Source of the DNA: an uncultured Methylococcaceae bacterium
GTDB lineage: Bacteria; Pseudomonadota; Gammaproteobacteria; Methylococcales; Methylomonadaceae
Reading direction: 5' to 3'
Assembly (NCBI GenBank): GCA_903903365.1
Contig: CAIUYS010000491.1
Coordinates: 1 to 14,555 of the forward strand
Length of the DNA: 14,555 bases
Shown: one piece after another, positions 1 through 7,110 of the stretch
Layout of the letters: each line of letters starts with the position of its first letter
How positions within the stretch are numbered: position 1 is the first letter of the stretch
The notes under the pieces: model-generated
The model's database searches: none
What the model saw: only the letters and a program-made list of their open reading frames with translations
Told to the model about the DNA's origin: nothing
Made by a program: the position numbers and the translations under genes

Positions 1-2740
1 ACGGCGCATCTTTGCGTACGGATTGCATATATTTGTCTATTGCCAGCCGAGTTGACGGGTCGTCCCAAGATAATGGCAAATGCACGACACGGGTTGGCAC
101 TTCCATATTCTCGATGCCCGGCAATTCTGTTTCAGCCTGCACAAGGATGCCTATCAAGGTCGGCAACGGCAAACCCCGGTCATAATGGATTTGCAAGGAA
201 CGGATGCCCGGCGTCAGATCGACTATGCCGCTAATCTTTTGCTCCTGTAGCCAGCCCATTAGCGCATGCACGCGAAAGCGCAAATTGATGTCTAGCACCA
301 AGGGGCCGTATTCAACCAGTAAATAGCGGTCGCCAGCTTGCCGATAGGTAACCGTCACCTGTTCTGGCGTTTCCGGAATACTGTCGACGACACAGCTCTC
401 GCTTTTGCCAGGTTCGGTCGGAACAGGTGCTATCGTGGCAGTCGCCGGCGTAGCGATTAACCGTTGTAGACTCTCGTCTAGCACCGCTGCCTGCTCGCGA
501 TTTAGTCTTATAAAGCGGATGGTATTACCGGGTTTTAACTGGCCTAACTTCCATAACTCAGCGGTCACCACCGTGGCCGGACAGACAAAGCCGCCTAGAC
601 TGGGACCGTCCGGGCCGAGAATTACGGGCATATCGCCGGTGAAATCCACCGCGCCGATTGCGTAGGCGTTATCGTGGATATTGGAGGGATGCAACCCAGC
701 CTCGCCGCCGTCGCTACGCGCCCATTGCGGTTTTGGGCCAATCAAACGAATACCAGTGCGGTTGGAGTTGTAATGAACTTCCCAATCGGTCGCAAAAAAC
801 TGCTTGATATCAGCATCAGTGAAAAAGTCCGGCGCACCGTGCGGTCCATAGAGCACGCCGACTTTCCATTGCTCAGGGTAGTGGGGAATAGCAGTCCCAG
901 CGATTACGGTTTCTGCCGACATAGCTGATTCCGAACCGATCGGCAACACGTCGCCGACCTGCAACACCCGGCCACCATGCCCACCGAATTGCCCTAACGT
1001 GAAAGTGGCACGGCTACCCAGATAAGCCGGCACATCAAAGCCACCGCGAATGCCCAGATATGCGCGGCAGCCCTGACCAACTATGCCGCCCAGTTTCAGT
1101 ACATCCCCGGCGGCTACCGAAACGACCTGCCAGAACGCCACAGGCTGACCGTTCAATTCCGTTTTCATCGCCGCGCCGGTCAGCACGATACGGGTAGCCA
1201 GGTTAAATTTTAAGGTCGGACCGTTGATTGCCATTTCCAAACCGGCGGCATCGTCTGGATTGCCCAGCATCCGGTTGGCCAGCCGAAAGGCCAGCGCGTC
1301 CATCGGTCCGGACGGCGGTACGCCGACATCCCAATAACCCAAGCGGCCGGGATAGTCCTGGATCATGGATTGAGTTCCCGCTTCCAGCACATCCAGCGTG
1401 CGCGGAAGGTAGATAAATCCGGCTAGATATGCGGTAATCTGCCGGCCGGCGCGAAACACGTCGTCAGCAACGATTTGCCGCAAATAAGCCAGATTGGTCT
1501 CGATGCCATCCAAGCGGGTCTCGGCCAGCGCAGCATCCAGCCTCGCCAAAGCCGTCTCGCGAGTTTGGTCGTGGACAATAACTTTGGCCAGCAAGGGATC
1601 GTAATACGGTGTCACTTCCAGGCCGTTTTCCACCCAGTGATCGACACGCACAGCTTCGGGAAAATGACAGTTGGTCAGTAATCCTGCTGAGGGCTGAAAG
1701 TTTTTGTGCGGATCTTCGGCATACACCCTTACTTGTACCGAACAGCCTTGTGGCGCATGCCGATACTGATGCAGAAACTCTCTATCACCGGCCGCTAGCT
1801 GCACCATCCACGACACCAGATCGACACCAGTAACTTGTTCGGTTACACCGTGTTCGACTTGCAAACGGGTATTGACCTCCAGAAAATAAAACTTAGAGGT
1901 ATCTTGGTCGTACACAAATTCGACAGTGCCAGCCGAACGGTAATCCACGGCCTTGGCTAACGTCAATGCATGGCTATACAAGGCCTCCCGGGTTTCGTCG
2001 CTGAGCCCGGGTGCTGGGGTTTCTTCGATCACCTTCTGATTGCGGCGTTGCACCGAACAATCACGCTCACCCAAATGTAAGACCAAGCCCTGACCATCGC
2101 CGAAAATTTGTACCTCAATATGACGAGCTCGCTCAACAAACTTTTCCAGATAAAGACCACCGTCTTTGAAATTAGCGGTGCTCAAGCGCTGGACTACAAC
2201 ATAAGCTTCCCGCAACTCAGTTTCGTTGCGGCACAAGCGCATACCGATACCGCCGCCGCCTGCTGTGCTCTTCAGCATCAGCGGATATCCAATCTGCATG
2301 GACAGCATCAGAGCTTGTTCGATGTTGTCAAGCAAGCCGGTGCCGGGCAGCAAGGGCACCGAGCAAGATTCTGCAATTGCCCGCGCAGTGTGCTTTAAAC
2401 CGAACCGGCGCAACTGCTCTGGGGTTGGACCGATAAAAGCGATACCGCCAGCAACGCATTGTTCGGCGAATTCAGCATTTTCGCTCAAGAAACCGTAACC
2501 GGGATGGATGGCTTGGGCGCCACTAGCCAGCGCTGCGTCCAATATCCGGTCAGCACGCAGATAGCTATCGGCCGCAGATGCCGTTCCGATACAAACCGCT
2601 TCATCGGCTTCCCGTACATGGCGCGCATGGGCGTCGGCTTCCGAATATACGGCGACACTGCCAATGCCCAACTCTCGTAAAGTACGAATAATGCGGCAGG
2701 CGATCTCGCCGCGATTGGCGATCAAAACCTTGGTAAACAT
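1..2740 (-). CDS. Guanidine carboxylase (annotated as urea carboxylase), C-terminus missing
   Basis: This is a biotin-dependent carboxylase that uses ATP and bicarbonate; given its operon the likely reaction is guanidine to carboxyguanidine. The frame is open from the ATG at 2738-2740 to the window edge (913 codons), and family members are about 1200 residues, so the rest of the KipI-like domain and the biotinyl domain are missing. Visible parts in order: biotin carboxylase N-terminus (KVLIANRGEIACR, residues 4-16), ATP-grasp lysine 157 and glycine loop GGGGIGM (161-167), catalytic block EVNTRLQVEH (288-297), a KipA/AHS2 carboxyltransferase domain from about 455 (IQDYPGRLGYWDVG) and a KipI/AHS1 domain from about 795. 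An AGAGGA ribosome site lies just before the ATG. The AHS2 domain carries VDFTGD with Asp699; an acidic residue in this region would suit guanidinium, but I recall this distinction rather than having computed it. The gene follows cgdB by about 68 bases. A true urea carboxylase remains possible, but the riboswitch and cgdAB argue against it. Confidence 0.9.
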   Translation of the reverse strand, partial: MFTKVLIANRGEIACRIIRTLRELGIGSVAVYSEADAHARHVREADEAVCIGTASAADSYLRADRILDAALASGAQAIHPGYGFLSENAEFAEQCVAGGIAFIGPTPEQLRRFGLKHTARAIAESCSVPLLPGTGLLDNIEQALMLSMQIGYPLMLKSTAGGGGIGMRLCRNETELREAYVVVQRLSTANFKDGGLYLEKFVERARHIEVQIFGDGQGLVLHLGERDCSVQRRNQKVIEETPAPGLSDETREALYSHALTLAKAVDYRSAGTVEFVYDQDTSKFYFLEVNTRLQVEHGVTEQVTGVDLVSWMVQLAAGDREFLHQYRHAPQGCSVQVRVYAEDPHKNFQPSAGLLTNCHFPEAVRVDHWVENGLEVTPYYDPLLAKVIVHDQTRETALARLDAALAETRLDGIETNLAYLRQIVADDVFRAGRQITAYLAGFIYLPRTLDVLEAGTQSMIQDYPGRLGYWDVGVPPSGPMDALAFRLANRMLGNPDDAAGLEMAINGPTLKFNLATRIVLTGAAMKTELNGQPVAFWQVVSVAAGDVLKLGGIVGQGCRAYLGIRGGFDVPAYLGSRATFTLGQFGGHGGRVLQVGDVLPIGSESAMSAETVIAGTAIPHYPEQWKVGVLYGPHGAPDFFTDADIKQFFATDWEVHYNSNRTGIRLIGPKPQWARSDGGEAGLHPSNIHDNAYAIGAVDFTGDMPVILGPDGPSLGGFVCPATVVTAELWKLGQLKPGNTIRFIRLNREQAAVLDESLQRLIATPATATIAPVPTEPGKSESCVVDSIPETPEQVTVTYRQAGDRYLLVEYGPLVLDINLRFRVHALMGWLQEQKISGIVDLTPGIRSLQIHYDRGLPLPTLIGILVQAETELPGIENMEVPTRVVHLPLSWDDPSTRLAIDKYMQSVRKDAP

Positions 2741-2752
2741 AAATCCTCTTTG

Positions 2753-2796
2753 GCCGGGTCGTCCCGCCATGGAAGTATCGACGCCGGGTCGTCCCG
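2753..2796. repeat. Two tandem 14-bp direct repeats, each a mini-hairpin, before the carboxylase gene
   Basis: The 14-mer GCCGGGTCGTCCCG occurs at 2753-2766 and again at 2783-2796, exactly 30 bp apart, in the short gap between cgdB and the carboxylase gene. Each copy contains CGGG-TCGT-CCCG, so on either strand it can fold into a 4-bp GC stem with a 4-base loop. A shorter match (11 bp) lies inside the carboxylase gene at 56-66. The role is unknown; an mRNA processing or stability element, or a REP-like dispersed repeat, are possibilities. Confidence 0.7.
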
Positions 2797-2808
2797 ACGC
2801 TGGTGAGT

Positions 2809-3447
2809 TTAATCCCATATCAGCAGGCGCACCGGCGTCGGGTTATAAGCATTACAAGGGTTATTTAACTGCGGGCAGTTGGAAATCAGCGCAATCACGT
2901 CCATCTCAGCCCGCATCTCGACGTATTTGCCAGGCGATGAGATGCCGTCAGCAAATGTCAGTCGGCCATCCGGCGTTACTGGCACGTTCATGAAAAAATT
3001 GATGTTGCTGGTAATATCGCGTTTCGCTAGGCCGCAATCGGCATGACCAAGAGCCAATAAGAAACTATCACGGCAACTGTGCATGTATTTCTTGTCCAGC
3101 GCGTAACGGACACTGTTGCTCTCGGCTGCGCAGGCACCACCTAATGTGTCGTGACGACCGCATGTATCGGCTACAATACTCAGTAATATATTTCCTTCTC
3201 CCGACATCAGTTTAGAACCGACGCTGAGGTAAAGGTTGCCTTGCAGGCGCATGGTATCGGTAGCGCTGTAACGCTCTTCATGGTCTGCGGCATTGTAAAA
3301 CAGCGTGTCAACAGCCTGGTTGCCTTCCAGATCCAGGATTCGAAAGGTCTGGCCTTCCTTGATCGGATATAGCCAGGGTTCACCGGCCGGCAGCGTGTAA
3401 TCGTATATTGCTTTGCACGGATCGAGTGTGCTTTCGACAATGGGCAT
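2809..3447 (-). CDS. cgdB: Carboxyguanidine deiminase subunit CgdB (DUF1989, 'urea amidolyase-associated protein 2')
   Basis: A 212-residue DUF1989 protein that, with CgdA, is expected to remove ammonia from carboxyguanidine and give allophanate in the cytoplasm. Family signatures are ILDLEGNQAVDTLFYN (37-52), ADTCGRHDTLGGAC (93-106), CRDSF (125-129), KRDITSNINFFMNVPV (142-157) and NCPQLNNPCN (190-199). Cys96, His99, Cys106 and nearby residues look like a metal site, by analogy with the family. The frame is open further upstream, to an ATG at 3550-3552, but that would overlap cgdA. The ATG at 3445-3447 is preferred because ACGAGGAC lies about 8 bases upstream and the protein then starts where homologues do. 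It sits 41 bases after the cgdA stop. Older annotation calls this a urea carboxylase-associated protein. Confidence 0.88.
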   Translation of the reverse strand: MPIVESTLDPCKAIYDYTLPAGEPWLYPIKEGQTFRILDLEGNQAVDTLFYNAADHEERYSATDTMRLQGNLYLSVGSKLMSGEGNILLSIVADTCGRHDTLGGACAAESNSVRYALDKKYMHSCRDSFLLALGHADCGLAKRDITSNINFFMNVPVTPDGRLTFADGISSPGKYVEMRAEMDVIALISNCPQLNNPCNAYNPTPVRLLIWD

Positions 3448-3471
3448 CTGATTGTCCTCGTAAATTTGGTT

Positions 3472-3486
3472 GCCAGAAATTCTGGC
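3472..3486. repeat. Palindrome between cgdA and cgdB
   Basis: GCCAGAAATTCTGGC is a near-perfect inverted repeat (6-bp stem with a 3-base loop in RNA) starting two bases after the cgdA stop codon. No U-tract follows, so it is not a normal intrinsic terminator. It may be an intercistronic stem-loop tuning or protecting the operon mRNA. Confidence 0.55.
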
Positions 3487-3488
3487 GT

Positions 3489-4220
3489 TCACAGGTAATA
3501 ACGTTCGGTGTTGATGAAACCCCGGATATTTTCTGGCCGGAAATTTCGGCATATGTCGTCCGCCTCTGGCGGATCGCCACGATAAACTTCCAGCAGCACT
3601 GGTTTTGGCTGGTATAGCGGATTAGTATCCAGCGGGTGCGGACAAGCTGACAACACGACCAGAGTATTCATTTCAAAGCGCAACTCAACCTGACTACCAG
3701 TTTGTGAATGATCGACCTGGAAACTAAGTCTGCCATTCTCTCCAGCCAGAACCTTGCTGAAGAAGTTGGCATTGGCCACCAGGTCGCGCTTACTTAAGCC
3801 CCATTTTTCCAACTCTATCAACAAGCTATCGCGGCCATTTCGGTGCATCGCGTTATGATGGCTTTGGTAACTGGCAGTACCGTATTTCGCCTGCACCTGC
3901 GGGGCATCGGACACGCCGCAGACAGTGTCGTGCCAACCTAGCGTGTCGGCCGTTATAGAACACAGCACTCGGCCCATATCCGAATAGCAGACAAAGCCTG
4001 TCGTCAGATAAAAGGTGTGCTGAGCCTTTAGTGTATCGGCCATGTTGTAGCGCTCGGTTTTTTCGTCACAATTCACAAACAACGCCGCCAGGTTGGCGCC
4101 ACCCTCCAGGTCGGTCAAACGCAACCGGTTGCCGCGCCGGATCCGAAACGAGGTGTGCCCACCTGCCGGTAGTTGTTCGGTCCACAGCAATTGTTGGCTA
4201 TCTATGGATGGTAACTTCAT
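3489..4220 (-). CDS. cgdA: Carboxyguanidine deiminase subunit CgdA (DUF1989, 'urea amidolyase-associated protein 1')
   Basis: A 243-residue DUF1989 protein, the partner of CgdB in converting carboxyguanidine to allophanate plus ammonia. Blocks shared with CgdB are RLTDLEGGANLAALFVN (34-50), ITADTLGWHDTVCG (89-102), GRDSLLIELEKWGLSKRDLV (129-148), NFFSKV (152-157) and a C-terminal SACPHPLDTNPLYQPKP (191-207). It has leucine where CgdB has the cysteine of its DTCGRHD motif, so the metal sites of the two subunits may differ. The frame extends upstream to an ATG at 4278-4280, which would overlap the ATPase gene by about 40 bases. The ATG at 4218-4220 is chosen because GGAG sits 6 bases before it and the protein then begins MKLPSID, near the family's usual start. 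It follows the ATPase gene by 19 bases. Confidence 0.87.
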   Translation of the reverse strand: MKLPSIDSQQLLWTEQLPAGGHTSFRIRRGNRLRLTDLEGGANLAALFVNCDEKTERYNMADTLKAQHTFYLTTGFVCYSDMGRVLCSITADTLGWHDTVCGVSDAPQVQAKYGTASYQSHHNAMHRNGRDSLLIELEKWGLSKRDLVANANFFSKVLAGENGRLSFQVDHSQTGSQVELRFEMNTLVVLSACPHPLDTNPLYQPKPVLLEVYRGDPPEADDICRNFRPENIRGFINTERYYL

Positions 4221-4239
4221 CAATCTCTCCAGAAAATTG

Positions 4240-5088
4240 TTAATGAGCTGGGGCATTGCCCAACTGCTCCAGTAAATCATGGTCGGTTTGCATGCCGGAT
4301 GTAGCGCGAATGCCCGCCAGAATCTGTTTTTTTAAGGCTAGAAATTCCTGGGTCTGCTTCATATCCTGATCACGGTGATCCGGCAGAGGCACTTCATAGA
4401 TGGCCTCGATACGTCCAGGCCTGGGCGCCATTAGTACTACCCTGTGAGCCAGGTAAATCGCTTCCTCCACATCATGGGTCACAAACAGTAAAGTGGTTTT
4501 TTCCAGGATGGAAACGTGTAAAATCAAATCGTGCATCACCTCGCGGGTTTGGGCGTCCAACGCGCCGAACGGTTCGTCCATCAACAATATGCGTGGGCGA
4601 GCCATCAGCGCGCGTGCAATTGCCACCCGCTGCTGCATACCGCCGGATAGCTGATTGGGATAAGCCTGCATAACATGACCTAAACCCATCAGCCGAATCA
4701 AGGCGTCGGCCCGCCCTCCCGCCGCCTCGACATCCGACGAGGTCGAGACGTCACGATGCATCTTCAATTGCCGACAGAATTTGATGTTCTCCGTAACCGT
4801 CAGCCAGGGATATAAGCTGTAATGCTGGAATACCATAGCCCGATCTATGCCAGGGCCGCTTATTGGTTTGCCATCGACGCTAACCGTACCGGAACTGGCT
4901 GGTTCCAGGCCACCGACGATACGCAGTAATGTCGATTTACCGCAACCGGAGGCGCCGACCAGGGTGACAAACTCGGCTGGTGCGATGCTGAGATTGGCGT
5001 CTTGCAAGGCGATAACCTCACAGTCACCGGTTTCGAAGCGCTTATCCAGTGCTTCAATTTGAATTCGAGGTATGCTCATGATTGTCAT
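4240..5088 (-). CDS. ABC transporter ATP-binding protein, NitT/TauT/SsuB family (probable guanidine importer)
   Basis: Cytoplasmic ATPase of the importer encoded by this and the two upstream genes. All motifs are intact: Walker A GASGCGKST (45-53), Q-loop MVFQHYSLYPW (85-95), signature LSGGMQQR (147-154), Walker B ILLMDEP (167-173), D-loop GALD (175-178) and switch histidine His205 in VTHDVEEA. The 282-residue length is normal for the nitrate/sulfonate/taurine family. The start ATG (5086-5088) overlaps the permease stop in an ATGA, which indicates translational coupling; a second ATG three codons downstream is possible. The substrate cannot be read from an ATPase. Guanidine or a guanidinium compound is inferred from the riboswitch and enzyme genes in the same operon. 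Confidence 0.92.
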   Translation of the reverse strand: MTIMSIPRIQIEALDKRFETGDCEVIALQDANLSIAPAEFVTLVGASGCGKSTLLRIVGGLEPASSGTVSVDGKPISGPGIDRAMVFQHYSLYPWLTVTENIKFCRQLKMHRDVSTSSDVEAAGGRADALIRLMGLGHVMQAYPNQLSGGMQQRVAIARALMARPRILLMDEPFGALDAQTREVMHDLILHVSILEKTTLLFVTHDVEEAIYLAHRVVLMAPRPGRIEAIYEVPLPDHRDQDMKQTQEFLALKKQILAGIRATSGMQTDHDLLEQLGNAPAH

Positions 5089-5894
5089 TTTCTATAAAGC
5101 CAAGGAAAACTGTAGCGATGAATCCAACGGAAACACTGATCGGTCACTAGCCCAAACAAACCGATTAGTATGATGCCGGCAAAAATTTTGTCAGTTTGTA
5201 GAAAACGTTGCGCTTTCAGTACCGCAAATCCCAGGCCGGAGTTAGCCGCTACCAGTTCGGCGACCACTAAATAAGTCCAAGCCCAACCCATCGTTACCCG
5301 CAAGGTGTTAAGAATGGCTGGCTTGGCCGACGGAACGATTACCCGCATCACAATTTCATCGCGATCGGCGCCCATGGTTTGGGCGGCTTCGATCTGTTCC
5401 ATTGGTACTCGTCTCACGTCCTCGGCGATCATCAACACCATCTGAAAAAACGTACCAATAAAGATGATCGCTATTTTGGCACCTTCGTCTATACCCACCC
5501 ACAGCATCACTAACGGGATAAAAGCTGCCGCCGGCATGTAGCGAATAAAATCAGTAATTGGCTCAAAGAAGGCCTTGATAGGCGCATACGTTCCTATTAG
5601 CACCCCTAGTGGTAATGCCAGTGCCGCTGACATTAAGAAGCCGGTTACCACCCGATAGACGCTGATGCCGATATCGCCGAGTAAATCGCCGTCCCGCAGC
5701 CATTCCCAAGCGCTATCGATCACCAATGGCGGCGTCGGTAGGAAAATCGGATCCACCGCACCGCCAGCCGAGATCCACCACCACCATCCCACCGGCAGCA
5801 ATAAACCAGCTAGCGAAATTAACAGGTGGGTACGTCGACCAAGATTGCCGCGTATCCGCCAGCTGGGTCGTCGTATGATTGTGTTGTCGATCAT
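5085..5894 (-). CDS. ABC transporter permease, NitT/TauT/SsuC family (probable guanidine importer)
   Basis: Inner-membrane permease of 269 residues with about six hydrophobic segments (roughly 24-44, 82-103, 121-134, 140-158, 198-216 and 237-251). The cytoplasmic EAA loop, which contacts the ATPase, is present as EAAQTMGADRDEIVMRVIVP (169-188). PTPPLVIDSAWE near residue 53 is typical of this permease family. The gene lies 18 bases after the binding-protein gene and overlaps the ATPase start by 4 bases. Its ribosome site is weak (AGAGAA), which fits coupling to the upstream gene. The family mostly imports sulfonates, nitrate, pyrimidine precursors and similar small solutes; here guanidine is the inferred cargo. 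Confidence 0.9.
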   Translation of the reverse strand: MIDNTIIRRPSWRIRGNLGRRTHLLISLAGLLLPVGWWWWISAGGAVDPIFLPTPPLVIDSAWEWLRDGDLLGDIGISVYRVVTGFLMSAALALPLGVLIGTYAPIKAFFEPITDFIRYMPAAAFIPLVMLWVGIDEGAKIAIIFIGTFFQMVLMIAEDVRRVPMEQIEAAQTMGADRDEIVMRVIVPSAKPAILNTLRVTMGWAWTYLVVAELVAANSGLGFAVLKAQRFLQTDKIFAGIILIGLFGLVTDQCFRWIHRYSFPWLYRK

Positions 5895-5912
5895 AACAGT
5901 TCTCTGAATGGG

Positions 5913-6908
5913 TTATTGAGTGGCTAGTGCTTCTGCAACTAGCGAGGCATCGACACCCATGGCCTGGTCAGGTGCGTTATAGATCAGCCGATTGTCTTTC
6001 AGAAACTGCGCGATGGTTGGCCCGACCGCTAGAAGTGATGATGGCTCGGTCTCCGGACCCAATGCTTTCAAGTTATCTTCGAGACTGAAAAAGTGGGTGC
6101 CGGGCAGGAATATTTTGTAGGCATCTGGTTTCATACCAACTACCTTAGCCATGATCGCAACAGCTTGATCAGGCTGTTCGCGTATGAAGCGCTGGGCATC
6201 CTGCCAGGCCTTGATCATGCCGACCAGTTCGGCGCGCTGAGTCTGAATGGTTTTGTCGCGAGCGACCAGTAGGTCAGGGATCAGGCCTGGCATATCCTTG
6301 GAAGTGAACAATGCCGTACCCTTACCGCTGGCATGAATATTGTTGACCCAAGGATTCCATACTACGGTGGCATCAACGCGTCCGCTTAAAAACGCCGCAG
6401 CAGCATCGCCGGCCGACAGGTTGACGATTTTAACGTCATCAAAGCTCAAGCCGTTCTTCGCCAGCGCAGTAGCGAGCACAAAGTGAGAAATGGAATATTG
6501 TTCCAGCGCAATGGTCTTGCCCTTCAAATCGGCAAAACTCTTGATGGTCGGCTTGACCATCAACGCATCGTTACCGTCCGAATTGTCGTTGACCAGGATA
6601 GCCTTGACCGGCACGCCTTTACTCAGCGGCGCCATGGTATCAGACCAAGTCTGACAGTTGGCGTCTAATTGCCCGGCTGACAAGGCAGAGATGGAATCGG
6701 TGTAATTGGCAAACCAAACCAATTTGACTTTGGCGCCGTGTTTTTTGAAATAACCGTTTTTCTCAGCGACATACCAAGCCACCCAGCCTGGCCAATCGCT
6801 GACACCGACTTTTACTTCGGCTTTTGCGGATGTTGAGAAAAAAATAAACGTGGCAAGTAGAAACGCCGCTAGGATGCGGGACTGATTAATAGGGAAAAAT
6901 AAGTACAT
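5913..6908 (-). CDS. ABC transporter periplasmic substrate-binding protein, NitT/TauT/SsuA family (probable guanidine-binding)
   Basis: First gene of the operon, 331 residues. It has a signal peptide: a short N-terminus, a hydrophobic core at about 12-26, and a likely cleavage after AKA at residue 30. The mature protein begins EVKVGVSDWPGWVAWYVAEK, the usual start of nitrate/taurine/sulfonate binding proteins, and keeps the family blocks ALSAGQLDA, LKGKTIALEQYSISHF and VDATVVWNPWV. GGAG lies 6 bases before the ATG at 6906-6908, and the riboswitch terminator ends about 20 bases upstream. The riboswitch context implies that the ligand is guanidine or a close derivative. The residues that would decide ligand choice cannot be assigned by eye. 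Confidence 0.9.
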   Translation of the reverse strand: MYLFFPINQSRILAAFLLATFIFFSTSAKAEVKVGVSDWPGWVAWYVAEKNGYFKKHGAKVKLVWFANYTDSISALSAGQLDANCQTWSDTMAPLSKGVPVKAILVNDNSDGNDALMVKPTIKSFADLKGKTIALEQYSISHFVLATALAKNGLSFDDVKIVNLSAGDAAAAFLSGRVDATVVWNPWVNNIHASGKGTALFTSKDMPGLIPDLLVARDKTIQTQRAELVGMIKAWQDAQRFIREQPDQAVAIMAKVVGMKPDAYKIFLPGTHFFSLEDNLKALGPETEPSSLLAVGPTIAQFLKDNRLIYNAPDQAMGVDASLVAEALATQ

Positions 6909-6928
6909 AATAGGCTCCGGTCAGGTTG

Positions 6929-7001
6929 AAAAAGCTACACGTGGAGGCGGTCGGTTCTTAGAACCGTCTTACCTCCCGGGCTTTTATCCCTCCGTGTAGC
7001 T
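6929..7001 (-). terminator. Riboswitch expression platform: intrinsic terminator overlapping the aptamer
   Basis: On the minus strand AGCTACACGGAGG (7001-6989) can pair with CCTCC-AC-GTGTAGCT (6947-6933), giving 5 bp plus 8 bp separated by a 2-base bulge, followed by a TTTTT run (6933-6929). The left arm lies inside the conserved aptamer core, so terminator and ligand-bound aptamer should be mutually exclusive. This predicts transcription read-through when guanidine binds. A second perfect hairpin (CGGTTC-TAA-GAACCG, 6952-6966) is nested in the loop. The terminator ends about 20 bases before the first start codon. The fold is drawn by hand, without energy calculation. Confidence 0.75.
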
Positions 7002-7065
7002 CCCCTTAAGGAGCCGGTAACTCTCGGTCGCAGTCGCTCAAAGATGAGCCGGAACCCTAGTCGCC
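6971..7065 (-). promoter_or_regulatory. Guanidine-I riboswitch aptamer (ykkC subtype 1)
   Basis: The minus strand carries the hallmark sequences of the ykkC/guanidine-I class in the right order: CTAGGGTTCCGG (7060-7049), GACCGAGAG, a P2-type hairpin GGCTCC-TTAAG-GGGAGC, and the highly conserved CGGAGGGATAAAAGCCCGGG (6994-6975). This class binds free guanidinium and usually switches on guanidine export, carboxylation or degradation genes. It is placed directly before the importer/cgdAB/carboxylase operon, which is one of its established targets. The 5' edge of the P1 stem is approximate. Confidence 0.95.
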
Positions 7066-7080
7066 ATTATGTAATAAGGC

Positions 7081-7110
7081 ATTGTCGAATGACCGCGCCT
7101 CACGTGTCAA
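7081..7110 (-). promoter_or_regulatory. Candidate sigma-70 promoter of the guanidine operon
   Basis: The minus strand shows a perfect -35 box TTGACA (7110-7105), an 18-base spacer and a 4-of-6 -10 box GACAAT (7086-7081). Transcription would start near 7074, a few bases before the riboswitch aptamer, which is the expected geometry. The weak -10 box is the main doubt. Confidence 0.45.

Noticed and set aside
1..2740. Many plus-strand frames of 60-110 codons across this stretch
   Set aside because: All lie opposite the uninterrupted carboxylase frame, whose translation matches the family throughout.
3448..3552. Upstream in-frame extension of CgdB by 35 residues
   Set aside because: It would overlap the cgdA coding region, has no family similarity, and a good ribosome site exists at the internal ATG at 3445-3447.
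4221..4280. Upstream in-frame extension of CgdA by 20 residues
   Set aside because: It overlaps the ATPase gene end; the ATG at 4218-4220 has a good GGAG site and fits the family start.
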